From assembly GCF_000799715.1 (NCBI RefSeq), contig NZ_JUHG01000005.1, forward strand, positions 1-64,000: a DNA stretch of 64,000 nucleotides, read 5' to 3'. Positions 27,652 through 35,388 of the stretch are shown here, in pieces (position 1 is the stretch's first letter; each line of letters opens with the position of its first letter). This stretch comes from Martinezella rhizogenes. Lineage in GTDB: Bacteria > Pseudomonadota > Alphaproteobacteria > Rhizobiales > Rhizobiaceae. Made by a program: the position numbers and the translations under genes. The notes below the pieces were generated by a model. That model was not told where the DNA came from, ran no database searches, and worked only from the letters and a program-made list of their open reading frames with translations.

Positions 27652-28902
27652 TCAGGACAGCCTCAGCGCCCGCTTTAGATCGTCATGCTCGAACGCGCTG
27701 GCCATACGGTTGATCTCGGCGGACCGGGCGCCGAGCGCCTTGGCGGTGTCGCGCCAGGTCGCTGTGACAGTCGCGACCTCCCTGATGATGGCGCGTGCTT
27801 GGGGCAGCGTGAGCCCGAAAAACTCTGACGCGGCCTCCAGCAGATCGACCGAACAGGTGCCCTCGTCCAGGTCGATGTTCGTCGTGAGCACGCGCGCTTT
27901 GAGATCGGTTGGCACGGGGTTGAGGTCGTAGGCAGGGGAGAGCGACCATCCGGTCTTTCCCAGCCAGAGGAAACCGTGGTTGCGGAGGTGGTCGTCGACA
28001 TTCGAGATCAGGACGTTGAAGACGACACGTCGATAGAGGGCGTGGGCGTCGGTCTTCCCCTGGGCGCCATGCTGCACCAGAGCGTCAACGATCTCCGGGT
28101 AACTGCCGCGCTCGCCGTCCCTGGCTCCCATCATCGCCATGGCCGAGAGGAAAGGAATTCGAACGGGACCGGCACGATCGAAACGCCGCGACAGCAACAC
28201 CGCCTTGCCCGCAACCTCAATCAGCTCATGGTACGGCGTCGCGATGCCGGCGCGCTCGGCCAGCCTCAACGCGATCTCCTCCCAGGTCTCCATACTATAG
28301 TCGTCGGTCTCCTTCGGAAACTTGGCGATTGACAGGTGTCCGTGCTGATCGATGACCGACGCCTTTGGCCGTGCGCCGCCGAGTGACGATCCCGGTGCAA
28401 AGATAAGCTGGAGATCCTCGTCGGTTTCTTCGTCCCGGAGGATCCGTTCGGTAATCTGGAGCAGGCGGCCGAGTTCGATCAGGGCGGGAACACCGGCGCG
28501 GATCGGCGCCTGGAATGCTTCATCGCCGACCCAGCGGAATCGTAGCGCGCCAAGACGCGTCTCGTCGGCGACGCCGAGCAGATAGTCGCTCTCCGCAAGA
28601 GTGCGAACGGCGCGCCCCTCGCGCGCAGCAAGGCGCCGTTCGGCGCGTTGCATCAGGCGACGACCCCAGGTGTCGGGCGCGGAGTCACCGACGGAGCCGA
28701 AAGTGGCCTGTCCCGAAGGAGGCGCGAAGGCACCTCGGGTCAGTGTCAGAGCTGGCTCAAGAGAGAAGCGTTCGGGGTCGGCGAACCATCCGGCGGCATA
28801 TTCGAAGAGCACGGTTTCTGCGCCTCGGACCCGGTTGCTTCTCGCTAGCCCCACTGGCCGCGTGCGGCCATCCAGCTCGATATGAACTTCGAAATCAGCC
28901 AT
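27652..28902 (-). CDS. hipA: HipA-family serine/threonine kinase toxin
   Basis: This 416-residue kinase of the HipA type has an N-terminal domain 1 (residues 1-100), the P-loop-like SSLGGARPKASV with phospho-acceptor serines, LLSRRFDRAG, the catalytic NVDDHLRNHGFLW loop (Asp/Asn), and SPAYDLNP in place of the DFG-like metal site. E. coli HipA phosphorylates glutamyl-tRNA synthetase and causes dormancy; the target here is unproven. ATG 28902 is chosen because the conserved domain begins there; it overlaps the hipB 3' end by 8 bases. It is neutralised by HipB at 28895-29230. Confidence 0.9.
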   Translation of the reverse strand: MADFEVHIELDGRTRPVGLARSNRVRGAETVLFEYAAGWFADPERFSLEPALTLTRGAFAPPSGQATFGSVGDSAPDTWGRRLMQRAERRLAAREGRAVRTLAESDYLLGVADETRLGALRFRWVGDEAFQAPIRAGVPALIELGRLLQITERILRDEETDEDLQLIFAPGSSLGGARPKASVIDQHGHLSIAKFPKETDDYSMETWEEIALRLAERAGIATPYHELIEVAGKAVLLSRRFDRAGPVRIPFLSAMAMMGARDGERGSYPEIVDALVQHGAQGKTDAHALYRRVVFNVLISNVDDHLRNHGFLWLGKTGWSLSPAYDLNPVPTDLKARVLTTNIDLDEGTCSVDLLEAASEFFGLTLPQARAIIREVATVTATWRDTAKALGARSAEINRMASAFEHDDLKRALRLS

Positions 28903-29230
28903 CGTTGGACGATCCCGCCGCTCGTTTGAGGTGGATGTGTTTAGGCAAGTCGGCACTTGCCAATGCCTGGCCGACGCTGTCATTGCCGATATCGGCGACC
29001 TGGCTCAGGCCCTCAAGCAGGCCGAGCGCCTGAAGCACGGCGGCGTAGATGCCGATGCTGACATTTGTGTCGCCGGCTTCTATTTTTTGCAGGGTCGAGC
29101 GCGAGGTAAAGGCGCGCTCCGCCACAACCGCCATCGGTAGCCGCCGCCGCCGCCGTGCGTCATGGATGTCGGCGCCAAGCTTGCGCAGGGCGCGGCGGAC
29201 GGCGGCGGGAGGGTGGTGTGGAGTGGGCAT
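28895..29230 (-). CDS. hipB: HipB-like XRE antitoxin
   Basis: This 111-residue protein has an XRE HTH (residues 20-75: LGADIHDARRRRRLPMAVVA, then ERAFTSRSTLQKIEAGDTNV) and a charged C-terminal tail (LPKHIHLKRAAG) likely to contact HipA. It is directly upstream of hipA and overlaps it by 8 bases, the usual antitoxin-first order. A near-perfect inverted repeat at 29245-29269, 15 bases before its start codon, is a good candidate for its autoregulatory operator. Confidence 0.88.
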   Translation of the reverse strand: MPTPHHPPAAVRRALRKLGADIHDARRRRRLPMAVVAERAFTSRSTLQKIEAGDTNVSIGIYAAVLQALGLLEGLSQVADIGNDSVGQALASADLPKHIHLKRAAGSSNDG

Positions 29231-29244
29231 TTTGTCATCTTTGC

Positions 29245-29269
29245 GCTACGTATTATGGAAATATGTAGC
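29245..29269. promoter_or_regulatory. Candidate HipB operator
   Basis: GCTACGTA (29245-29252) and TATGTAGC (29262-29269) form an inverted repeat with one mismatch and a 9-base spacer, 15 bases upstream of hipB. Spacing resembles the two-half-site operators of HipB proteins, although the half-site differs from the E. coli TATCC. Confidence 0.6.
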
Positions 29270-29339
29270 ACGAAGATTACAGGAATGCCAGTCCTCTGGG
29301 TGGCGATGCTGAGGCCCTCTCCGGGCGTCGCATCCAACG

Positions 29340-29636
29340 AGGCTTTTCCTTGCCACATCTGCCCTCGCACGCAGCAGTTATGCAAGCGGCCAAACTGCCG
29401 AGATAAAAGCGCCGCTTCGTGAGGCCTGGACCATAATGCGCGGCGCGTATTTGCCAGAGTTCGTCGTTACCGTTCTCGCAGTCGAGGGGATTACGGGATC
29501 GGTGATCATGCGCCAGCATCTGTCAGTGACGAATTGGACACCGAAGCGCTCAAGCTCGGCAACTAATCCGACCTCCAGGGCCATGGCGCGTGTCGATCGT
29601 CCGCAGGTGACCACGACAGCGACACCCGGGTGCTAG
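29340..29636 (-). pseudogene. C-terminal ghost of an aconitase X (AcnX) family gene
   Basis: On the minus strand after a TAG, the reading is HPGVAVVVTCGRSTRAMALE, followed by VGLVAELERFGVQFVTDRCW, then VIPSTARTVTTNSGKYA. This matches the C-terminal part of aconitase X / cis-3-hydroxy-L-proline dehydratase. After GKYA the frame changes and continues AHYGPGLTKRRFYLGSLAAC. Both a missing N-terminal four fifths and an internal frameshift show it is dead. It implies that a hydroxyproline-type catabolic gene once lay here. Confidence 0.65.
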
Positions 29637-29699
29637 GTTTGTCCCGCGCACCCAGACGCTAATTTTTGGAGTTCGGCGAAGGAAAAGCTTATCGCTCGA

Positions 29700-30035
29700 T
29701 CAAGCAGCGTGTGCCGGTGCGACAAGCGCGGCCTCCAGATCGAGATTGCGTTCACCCGTTGTCCGCTTCACATTGAAGTAGACATCTTCAAGCGTTTGAT
29801 ACCGGATACCGTGCGCATCGGCGAACTCGATAACAAGTGTCGGTCTAACATCCGTGAAATAAGTCGCGACATGGACCAACCAATTCCGCAGGTTGCCCGA
29901 TGCAAGCACCTGCGCAAGCTCTTCTGCAGAAATTGACCGCTTGTAGGGAGCGTTCACCGTCCCAAGCACAAGCGCATCGACAGCCGAACGGCTGCGATGA
30001 GTTGAAGATGGGGAGATGTGCAGGTCGTCGTTCAT
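29700..30035 (-). CDS. Hypothetical protein, plasmid-type
   Basis: This 111-residue protein from ATG 30035 is mostly alpha-helical in composition (SISAEELAQVLASGNLRNWL followed by VHVATYFTDVRPTLVIEFAD). No domain is recognised. It is a single gene close to traM. Codon usage looks like that of a real gene and there are no nested stops over 110 codons. Function unknown. An alternative upstream ATG at 30071 would add 12 residues. Confidence 0.5.
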   Translation of the reverse strand: MNDDLHISPSSTHRSRSAVDALVLGTVNAPYKRSISAEELAQVLASGNLRNWLVHVATYFTDVRPTLVIEFADAHGIRYQTLEDVYFNVKRTTGERNLDLEAALVAPAHAA

Positions 30036-30377
30036 GCCAGTGAAGATACGACATTCCGTCGCCAATGTCATCCAATGCGGCTGGTGCCTTATGCTATTTG
30101 AGCGGACGGTTCCGCCGCTTAGGACGATCTAACGGACGCGGTCAACCTTCAGGCCCATCAGTAGACGCCCTTGCTCGCTCCCAAAAGAGTTGGGTGCCAG
30201 AGGCTGTTCACGTCTATTCGTGTGATGATGCGGACTATTCGCCTTGATCGCGGGGTATCGTTCAACCATTGTATATGCGTAATAGGTGATCCGGCGCTTT
30301 TTAGAGTTTTAGCCAGGCGCGTCGTCCTTGCGATGTTCAGGAGGGCCAAGGTCACTTGAATTGGGGGAGTAATCGAC
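30036..30377. other. Intergenic interval before traM
   Basis: These 342 bases separate the hypothetical gene from traM. The last 30 bases hold the traM ribosome-binding site (GGGGGAG). Short ORFs lack start signals. I see no tra box (the 18-bp TraR palindrome) here. Confidence 0.35.
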
Positions 30378-30674
30378 ATGTCGGAATATGGCAACAGCCG
30401 GAGCCTGGAGCCGATTGTGGGTTTGGTTGAGACGCTATCGGCAAGCCATAAGGAACATCTCGCCCGGCAAGCGATCGCGCTTCACCGGCATTTGCGGGCC
30501 GTGGCCGAGGAAAAATACTCCGTTTGGCAGGATCAGACAGCGAGGGCCGAGAATTGCCCGGAGCGGGAGTTGGCCCACTTGGACTATGTAGGGGCCATGA
30601 TCGGATTGCACGCCCAGCAAACGGTGGTGTCCTCACTCGTTAGCGTTCTGGGGTTTGTCCCGGACGCGGAGTGA
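30378..30674 (+). CDS. traM: TraM, antiactivator of TraR
   Basis: This 98-residue protein has the length and pattern of TraM of Ti and rhizobial plasmids: LEPIVGLVETLSASHKEHLA, then the central KYSVWQDQT and the C-terminal LDYVGAMIGLHAQQTVVSSL, then VSVLGFVPD. TraM binds TraR and blocks DNA binding, so conjugation genes stay off at low signal. It converges with traR at 30691, the same traR-traM arrangement as in Ti and pRet plasmids. A good GGGGGAG site precedes ATG 30378. Confidence 0.9.
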   Translation: MSEYGNSRSLEPIVGLVETLSASHKEHLARQAIALHRHLRAVAEEKYSVWQDQTARAENCPERELAHLDYVGAMIGLHAQQTVVSSLVSVLGFVPDAE

Positions 30675-30690
30675 CGACCGCAACACTTGC

Positions 30691-31395
30691 TCAAATCAGC
30701 TTGAGCGTCATGGCAAGGGTGATCGCTTTGCGCAGAGAGAAGACATTCAGCTTGGATTTGGCTTCAGCGAGATGAAAGCGGACCGTGCTGTATTTCATGC
30801 CCTCGATCTTGCTGATCTCGCGCATCGTCTTTCCCTCCGCTGCCCACTTCAGGCACATGATCTCCTGCGGTTTGAATTTGCTGTTAACCGGCGTGAAAAT
30901 CGGGGCGGATTCGACACGATGAAATCTGGCGTGAATGAGTGTGGCGGCATTGGCGGCGAGGATCGGATCGATCTGGCGGTCAAGCGTTGCAGCGTCGGAA
31001 TCGGCCGCAAGCGTTATCATCGCCAGGCGTCCAAATCCTACTCTGACCGGGATGGATATCCCGGCCCTGATCTCGAATTCGGCCGCTTCCGCATAGAACC
31101 TTCGATGCTCTGGGGCAGCCGTTCTGGGTACGCTGCTGGCAGACCAGATAAAGGCCTGCCTCTTGCGTTTGGCCGTTTCAAGAATCGGATCGATAAGAGA
31201 ATAGGCTTTTTCGATATATCTCTTCTGCCATCCGCTCTGAGCATTCGATATCAAGACAGGTGGGGATTTCAGGTTGAGGTAGCTGAAGCTGCTGAAACCG
31301 CTTTCTCTCGTAAGCCGTACAAGTTGGGTTTTCAGATCCTGGCTGCTCGTGGCAACGACCGAGGCATCGACCATCTTGTGGAACCACTCATTCAA
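30691..31395 (-). CDS. traR: TraR-type LuxR quorum-sensing activator
   Basis: This 234-residue protein has an N-terminal autoinducer-binding domain with the conserved residues W and Y in SGWQKRYIEKAYSLIDPI (near residues 56-71), a further W in AFIWSA and G in IRAGISIPV. The C-terminal LuxR HTH reads FKPQEIMCLKWAAEGKTMRE then ISKIEGMKYSTVRFHLAEAKS. It would bind an acyl-homoserine lactone and activate the tra/trb promoters. TraM (30378-30674) is its neighbour. The traI synthase gene that would make the signal is not seen in the window. Confidence 0.9.
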   Translation of the reverse strand: MNEWFHKMVDASVVATSSQDLKTQLVRLTRESGFSSFSYLNLKSPPVLISNAQSGWQKRYIEKAYSLIDPILETAKRKRQAFIWSASSVPRTAAPEHRRFYAEAAEFEIRAGISIPVRVGFGRLAMITLAADSDAATLDRQIDPILAANAATLIHARFHRVESAPIFTPVNSKFKPQEIMCLKWAAEGKTMREISKIEGMKYSTVRFHLAEAKSKLNVFSLRKAITLAMTLKLI

Positions 31396-31899
31396 ACCTT
31401 TTCATCCTTTCGCCGAATTGGAAGCGCGCCCGCTCCTGCATGCTGCGCGCAAGGAGCCGGACAACGAAATGTCGACCACGAGTGCTGACAAAGCACGGAA
31501 GTAGTCATTCACCCCAGCGGCGAGAAATTGGAAGCCTGCTGAGGCGGCTCCACTTTTGTAAGCTGGTCTTTTTCTCCTGAATATCCTCAGATTCATGGAG
31601 AAAGCCGATAACGCCGGCTTCGATGCAAAATTTCTGCTTGGGTAAAACGCTTGTCAGCCCGCGGAATTTCTAGCATGCCGATCTGATCCCGGCTCGCCCG
31701 CCCGACGATCCTCGAAAAGGGGTTCCTGAAGCTTTACCAGGTTCTCTTTCTGACCATCGACGTGCCACGCTCGGAGATGTTTTTGACCTCGACCTGAAGG
31801 ACCGCACAAGTCCGGTGTTTCCAGACCGCGTCGATGAGATTACTGGCGATGAATTCGCTGGGCTGGTCGGCAGGTAGGTGGTGGACCCAGCCGGGAGTA
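31396..31899. other. Interval without a clear gene
   Basis: These 504 bases lie between traR and the PRTase gene, both on the minus strand. Minus-strand frames are partly open (for example VIGFLHESEDIQEKKTSLQK near 31560-31620, and DQPSEFIASNLIDAVWKH near 31820-31870) but interrupted and without start signals. They could be decayed coding sequence. I cannot name a family. The traR promoter must lie at its left end. Confidence 0.35.
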
Positions 31900-32556
31900 C
31901 TATTGGGAACTATCCGGGCCGATATTATTCGCCGGCGGAAAGACGCGCCGAGCGATAAAAAATCCAACGATCGGGATGTCGGGAAACTTTCGCCGAAGCA
32001 GAATGAGACAGGCCCGATAGTGCACCCCCGCCGTGAGGACGTCGTCAAACAGCCCTATTTGTCTCGGTGCCGGATTTAGAAGGCCCTCATTGAGACTGTA
32101 AGCTTCCAGCAAGTCTTCTACTGATGGCCGTTCGCCCGGAACCGCCTCGTGGGCAGCGTTCATTGACTGCCCGAGTACTATCAGTTCTCGAATGTCGAGG
32201 GGTGGGGCGGGCCGGATGCCCTGAATGATTCTTGTCATCCGGTTATCGTAGTCGGGATGGTTCGCTGCTTTTGAACCAGGGATAGGCACAAGCGTCGCAT
32301 CCGCAAGCCAATTTGGATTGATCGCGCCGCGAAAGAAATTTGAACTCTCGTTTATGACCCGGTCTTTGTGATACAGCTCGCCCGCACTGGCTTGACTGGG
32401 CTTCTTCTTCAAATTGGAAATCAGATCATTCCCAGGCCCGAACGTATAGTTCCGACCCGAGGTATATTCCCTCCAAAAGTAGACCTCGTCGTCAAACGTG
32501 AGTTTGGTGTGCTGATCGATCAGTGTCGCGTCAAGGCGAGTAAGCTTACTGCTCAA
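31900..32556 (-). CDS. ComF-like phosphoribosyltransferase-domain protein
   Basis: This protein of about 218 residues has a C-terminal phosphoribosyltransferase fold; the PRPP-loop equivalent is IGLFDDVLTAGVHYRACLIL, as in ComFC (DDV-TTG). Upstream, ADATLVPIPGSKA matches the ComF substrate region. I favour a TTG start at 32556 (GGAG six bases upstream), which overlaps the DprA stop by 11 bases. A start at 32610 inside dprA is also possible. ComFC is a competence protein, and its partner here is a DprA-like protein. Paired DprA-ComF-like genes on a conjugative replicon may process incoming single-stranded DNA. This is inference. Confidence 0.72.
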   Translation of the reverse strand: MSSKLTRLDATLIDQHTKLTFDDEVYFWREYTSGRNYTFGPGNDLISNLKKKPSQASAGELYHKDRVINESSNFFRGAINPNWLADATLVPIPGSKAANHPDYDNRMTRIIQGIRPAPPLDIRELIVLGQSMNAAHEAVPGERPSVEDLLEAYSLNEGLLNPAPRQIGLFDDVLTAGVHYRACLILLRRKFPDIPIVGFFIARRVFPPANNIGPDSSQ

Positions 32557-33445
32557 GCGCGCTCCATATGTCGGCAGGAGTCTTGATCCTGATCGCGCCA
32601 AGCTGCTCAAACCGAGCCGGCCAGGTAATGTCGGATCTCCGGAAACAGGATTCCAGAATGAACAGTTTGCGCCCTTGATGAAGAGCTGCCCTGGCCTGTA
32701 TCAAGGTGCCGGACGTATCACTAGCTTCGACAATGACGGTCGCCTCCGTCAGCGCGCTCATTGTCACATTTCGTTCTGGGAAGAATAACCGGTTTTGGGG
32801 AACTGCCTGGCGAGCATATCTCAGGACCGGGACCTGAGATATGAGCAGATAGTCCTTCGCAATTTGGTTCTGCAGATCGATGTTGGCCTTCGGATAGTAG
32901 ACGCCCAATGGTGTGCCGATGACCGCAATCGTTTGTCCGCCGGCCTCGATCGCTGCGGTGTGCGCTGCAGTGTCTATCCCCTCGGCAAGGCCAGAAACAA
33001 CCGTGATCCCTTTGCTGACCATCAATGCCGACAGCCGCTTTGCGATTGCGATCCCTTCTGGTGATGCTTTTCGACTGCCGACGATCGCAACACTCCGGGT
33101 CTCAACCAGTTCCCATGCTCCCTGGTAGTAGAGCACCTCCACAGGATATTTTGCATCCCGCAGTTTTTGCGGATAATCGCCAGCGTGATTTACCCTGACG
33201 CCAAATCTCTTGATCCCGGCCTTTTCGAAGTGCGCTAAGACCTTGCTCGCGGCATCGCGGGCCAGATCCGGGCGAACAAAATCGGAAGGGAGAGCCGTTG
33301 GGTCAGAGCGAAAGCGATCGGCAATGGTTTTAAACGTGGCTCGATCTTCCAGCCACAACGCCTCATAAGCCCCCATTTCGCGACCCGGAAAAATCGGAGC
33401 GACCGCAGGCCCGTCGTCATGTCGAGAAATCATAAGTGCGGTCAT
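32546..33445 (-). CDS. DprA/Smf-like DNA-processing protein
   Basis: This 299-residue protein has the extended Rossmann fold of DprA: VAIVGSRKASPEGIAIAKRL (near residue 116), ITVVSGLAEGIDTAAHTAAI, TIAVIGTPLGVYYPKAN, and an NRLFFPERNVTMSALTEATV segment resembling the NRxI(I/V)xxLS motif. It lacks the C-terminal winged-helix domain of full-length DprA (about 370 residues). DprA binds single-stranded DNA and loads RecA. A plasmid-borne variant coupled to a ComF-like PRTase is unusual. It is the first gene of the pair, with a promoter in 33446-33809. Confidence 0.82.
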   Translation of the reverse strand: MTALMISRHDDGPAVAPIFPGREMGAYEALWLEDRATFKTIADRFRSDPTALPSDFVRPDLARDAASKVLAHFEKAGIKRFGVRVNHAGDYPQKLRDAKYPVEVLYYQGAWELVETRSVAIVGSRKASPEGIAIAKRLSALMVSKGITVVSGLAEGIDTAAHTAAIEAGGQTIAVIGTPLGVYYPKANIDLQNQIAKDYLLISQVPVLRYARQAVPQNRLFFPERNVTMSALTEATVIVEASDTSGTLIQARAALHQGRKLFILESCFRRSDITWPARFEQLGAIRIKTPADIWSALEQ

Positions 33446-33809
33446 AGAATCCTCCTGATCCGGCTCTCAGGACCAACGTTTTAAGCTCAGGCTCGCAATC
33501 CTGAGCACCGACGTGTGCGAACATCAAAGCGCGCCGACCTAATGATAGCTACTGCGCGGAAGACACACTCACATCTATCCACAACATTGCGCAGACATTG
33601 GGTTACGCAAGGTCTGATTGCTTATGTTCTCTGTATGTTCCGATTTTCGTGATGTCAACGACTTAGTTCGCCGTCGTTTCAAGAGGCCGAAAATGTGGAA
33701 CACGCACTTCTTTGCTCTAGGCGATGCGAACCGCAAGGAAGCAGGAATCTGACCGAACACACAGTGTCGAGTGCGCGCGCCAAACATGTCTTGCTATAAT
33801 CCCCCTGCC
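33446..33809. other. Interval between dprA-like gene and XRE repressor
   Basis: These 364 bases are less GC-rich than their neighbours and contain no supported gene. They should hold the promoter of the DprA-ComF-like pair, since both flanking genes are on the minus strand. A short minus ORF (33575-33787) has no ribosome-binding site. Confidence 0.35.
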
Positions 33810-34037
33810 CTAAGTCGGTTTTTTGAAACGGACGCCGACACCGCCGCCATTCGCTGGGATGAATTCTATCCCGGCTTCTTCGAGGACGGCACGTAGGTGG
33901 TCTACCGTGGATTGCTTTAGTTCTGCGCCACTTTCAAAGCGAACAACGGTGTTGGTAGACACTTTTGCCAGGTGTGCGAGTTCTGCTATTTTTAATCCAA
34001 GGGCTGTGCGCGCCATTCGGCACTGAACTGGTAGCAT
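33810..34037 (-). CDS. Small XRE-family HTH regulator
   Basis: This 75-residue protein is a single HTH: RMARTALGLKIAELAHLAKV, followed by STNTVVRFESGAELKQSTVD and HLRAVLEEAGIEFIPANGGG. The C-terminal AGIEFIP(A/E)NGGG-GVR tail is common in rhizobial plasmid and phage XRE proteins. A perfect 7+3+7 palindrome lies eight bases upstream of its start. It may repress itself and perhaps the DprA-ComF-like pair downstream; the latter is inference. Confidence 0.82.
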   Translation of the reverse strand: MLPVQCRMARTALGLKIAELAHLAKVSTNTVVRFESGAELKQSTVDHLRAVLEEAGIEFIPANGGGVGVRFKKPT

Positions 34038-34044
34038 CCAAAAA

Positions 34045-34061
34045 TCGCCTATTGTAGGCGA
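34045..34061. promoter_or_regulatory. Perfect palindrome, candidate operator of the XRE gene
   Basis: TCGCCTA-TTG-TAGGCGA at 34045-34061 is a perfect inverted repeat. On the minus strand it contains TACAAT, a possible -10 box, so a bound repressor would occlude RNA polymerase. Confidence 0.7.
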
Positions 34062-34185
34062 ATTGTGTTGATCCGCCGTACTTTCGTATTACTATGCTCC
34101 AATCTGCGTTGTCGCAGACGGCCAAGCAGGGCGCTGGAACGCCCTACTCGGCCTGACCACAATCAAGCTGGTTGGAGCTCGGATC

Positions 34186-34842
34186 ATGGCTGATTCTGAG
34201 ATTAGCAGAACTGTATCATCAATCACCCGTGAAAACCTTCATTCGGTGGCAGCAGAATTTCTGCAAGCGAAGGCCGTTTCATCAGGGGCCAGTGCAGCGG
34301 ACCAAAGTTCGGATCGCAACGACGACAATATTGACCCGGCTCTGGCGATATGGCGTGAATGGTTGACCGCTCATCAAGAGTTCGTGAGGCTCTGCAGGTT
34401 GCAACAGCGCCTCGAAACGAGATTGTTCCGCTCCGTTGGCTTCCCACGCGTGAAATTGCCGGTTCCAGGCCAGAACGGGCCGATCGTTGCGACCACCGAT
34501 GAAGAGATTGACCGCTGGCTGAACGGAACGGCATTCGCGGAGGATCGAGCAAGCGCCAAAGCCGAACTGTCCTCTCAAGTCGAGAAGTGGAATGCCGCCG
34601 ACCGGCGCCTAGGATATAGCCGTGCCAGGATGGCGGAAGAAGCGGCCGCGAATACTGCAATCGGATTGGCGGAAACGCTTTGGGAGACACCGTCCACGTC
34701 CGTCGATGGAGCGGCCGCCAAGTTGCATGCCATTCTCGCTCATGGGGAGCCGGGCCTCAACAACAGCGATTTTCCATGGGAGCAGATCCGCTCGCTTCTT
34801 GCCGATCTTCTGAAGATGAGCGCTGGCACTTGTCCACGCTGA
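34186..34842 (+). CDS. Hypothetical helical protein
   Basis: This 218-residue soluble protein is rich in Ala, Glu and Arg and predicted from composition to be largely helical. Segments such as AIWREWLTAHQEFVRLCRLQ and LSSQVEKWNAADRRLGYSRA suggest coiled coil. A middle part reads TTDEEIDRWLNGTAFAED. No catalytic motif or membrane segment is seen. ATG 34186 follows GGAGCTCGG. It is alone between the XRE gene and the Fic relic. I recall similar proteins as accessory genes in rhizobial genomes but cannot name the family. Confidence 0.6.
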   Translation: MADSEISRTVSSITRENLHSVAAEFLQAKAVSSGASAADQSSDRNDDNIDPALAIWREWLTAHQEFVRLCRLQQRLETRLFRSVGFPRVKLPVPGQNGPIVATTDEEIDRWLNGTAFAEDRASAKAELSSQVEKWNAADRRLGYSRARMAEEAAANTAIGLAETLWETPSTSVDGAAAKLHAILAHGEPGLNNSDFPWEQIRSLLADLLKMSAGTCPR

Positions 34843-34858
34843 AATCAGAAGTTTGGCG

Positions 34859-35020
34859 TCAGAAGTACATTGTGCAACGAAGCGCCGCCGCTGCCCTGGA
34901 GTCGAACATAAGCTGTTCGAACTCATCCAGCACGTCCTGGTCTTCAATATCCGCCTTGTTGCGCAGAACATGGGTGCCCGGATAGCACAGCCGGTCCTCG
35001 ACGGCATTGTAGCCGACCAC
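34859..35020 (-). pseudogene. N-terminal fragment of a Fic-family toxin
   Basis: Directly after the antitoxin stop the minus strand reads GYNAVEDRLCYPGTHVLRNK, then ADIEDQDVLDEFEQLMFDSR, and stops after 53 codons. This is the N-terminal arm of VbhT/Fic-type AMP transferases (YPGT-VLRNK-I-D---L--FE). The FIC core with HPFxxGNGR is absent, so the toxin is dead. The antitoxin gene next to it is intact. Confidence 0.72.
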
Positions 35021-35023
35021 CCG

Positions 35024-35233
35024 TCAGCCCTTCTTGAAGGCCTTGATAATCTCGCTGCGATAGGCATCGCCCTTCAGGCCGCTTGCGGTAAGCTTTCGTG
35101 CCAATGACTTGGAATCGGCGTTCATGGTAAGGCCTTCGACCAGCGCAAATTTTGCGGCTTTCCTGCCGCCGATGGGGCTGGTCACGACCTTGTCCCTGGG
35201 CGCCGAACGGCTGGGTTTCTTATCTTTTGTCAT
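35024..35233 (-). CDS. VbhA-like antitoxin of a Fic module
   Basis: This 69-residue protein ends with KFALVEGLTMNADSKSLARK followed by LTASGLKGDAYRSEIIKAFKKG, matching the helical VbhA antitoxin fold (the inhibitory motif [S/T]xxxE[G/N] plus EGL and a C-terminal G-L-G-II helix). The Glu-Gly is present but the Ser/Thr position is Phe. VbhA inserts its Glu next to the Fic ATP site. Here the toxin downstream is only a fragment, so the antitoxin is orphaned and may protect against a related incoming Fic toxin. The basic N-terminal 30 residues are extra. Confidence 0.62.
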   Translation of the reverse strand: MTKDKKPSRSAPRDKVVTSPIGGRKAAKFALVEGLTMNADSKSLARKLTASGLKGDAYRSEIIKAFKKG

Positions 35234-35388
35234 GAATCATCCTGCCATTTCCACGGGCGTATTGCCTACTGATTTGTGGTGGCCGGCACCAGACGACACC
35301 CATCCACCGTTTTACTGCGGGCGCGTGGCATACCGTGTCCCCGGTCCTTTGAGCTGTCGTGACCGAGATACGGCCCTCAAAGGGCAGG

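Noticed and set aside
30655..31488. A 277-codon plus-strand ORF over traR
   Set aside because: Shadow of traR; no domain and no start signals.
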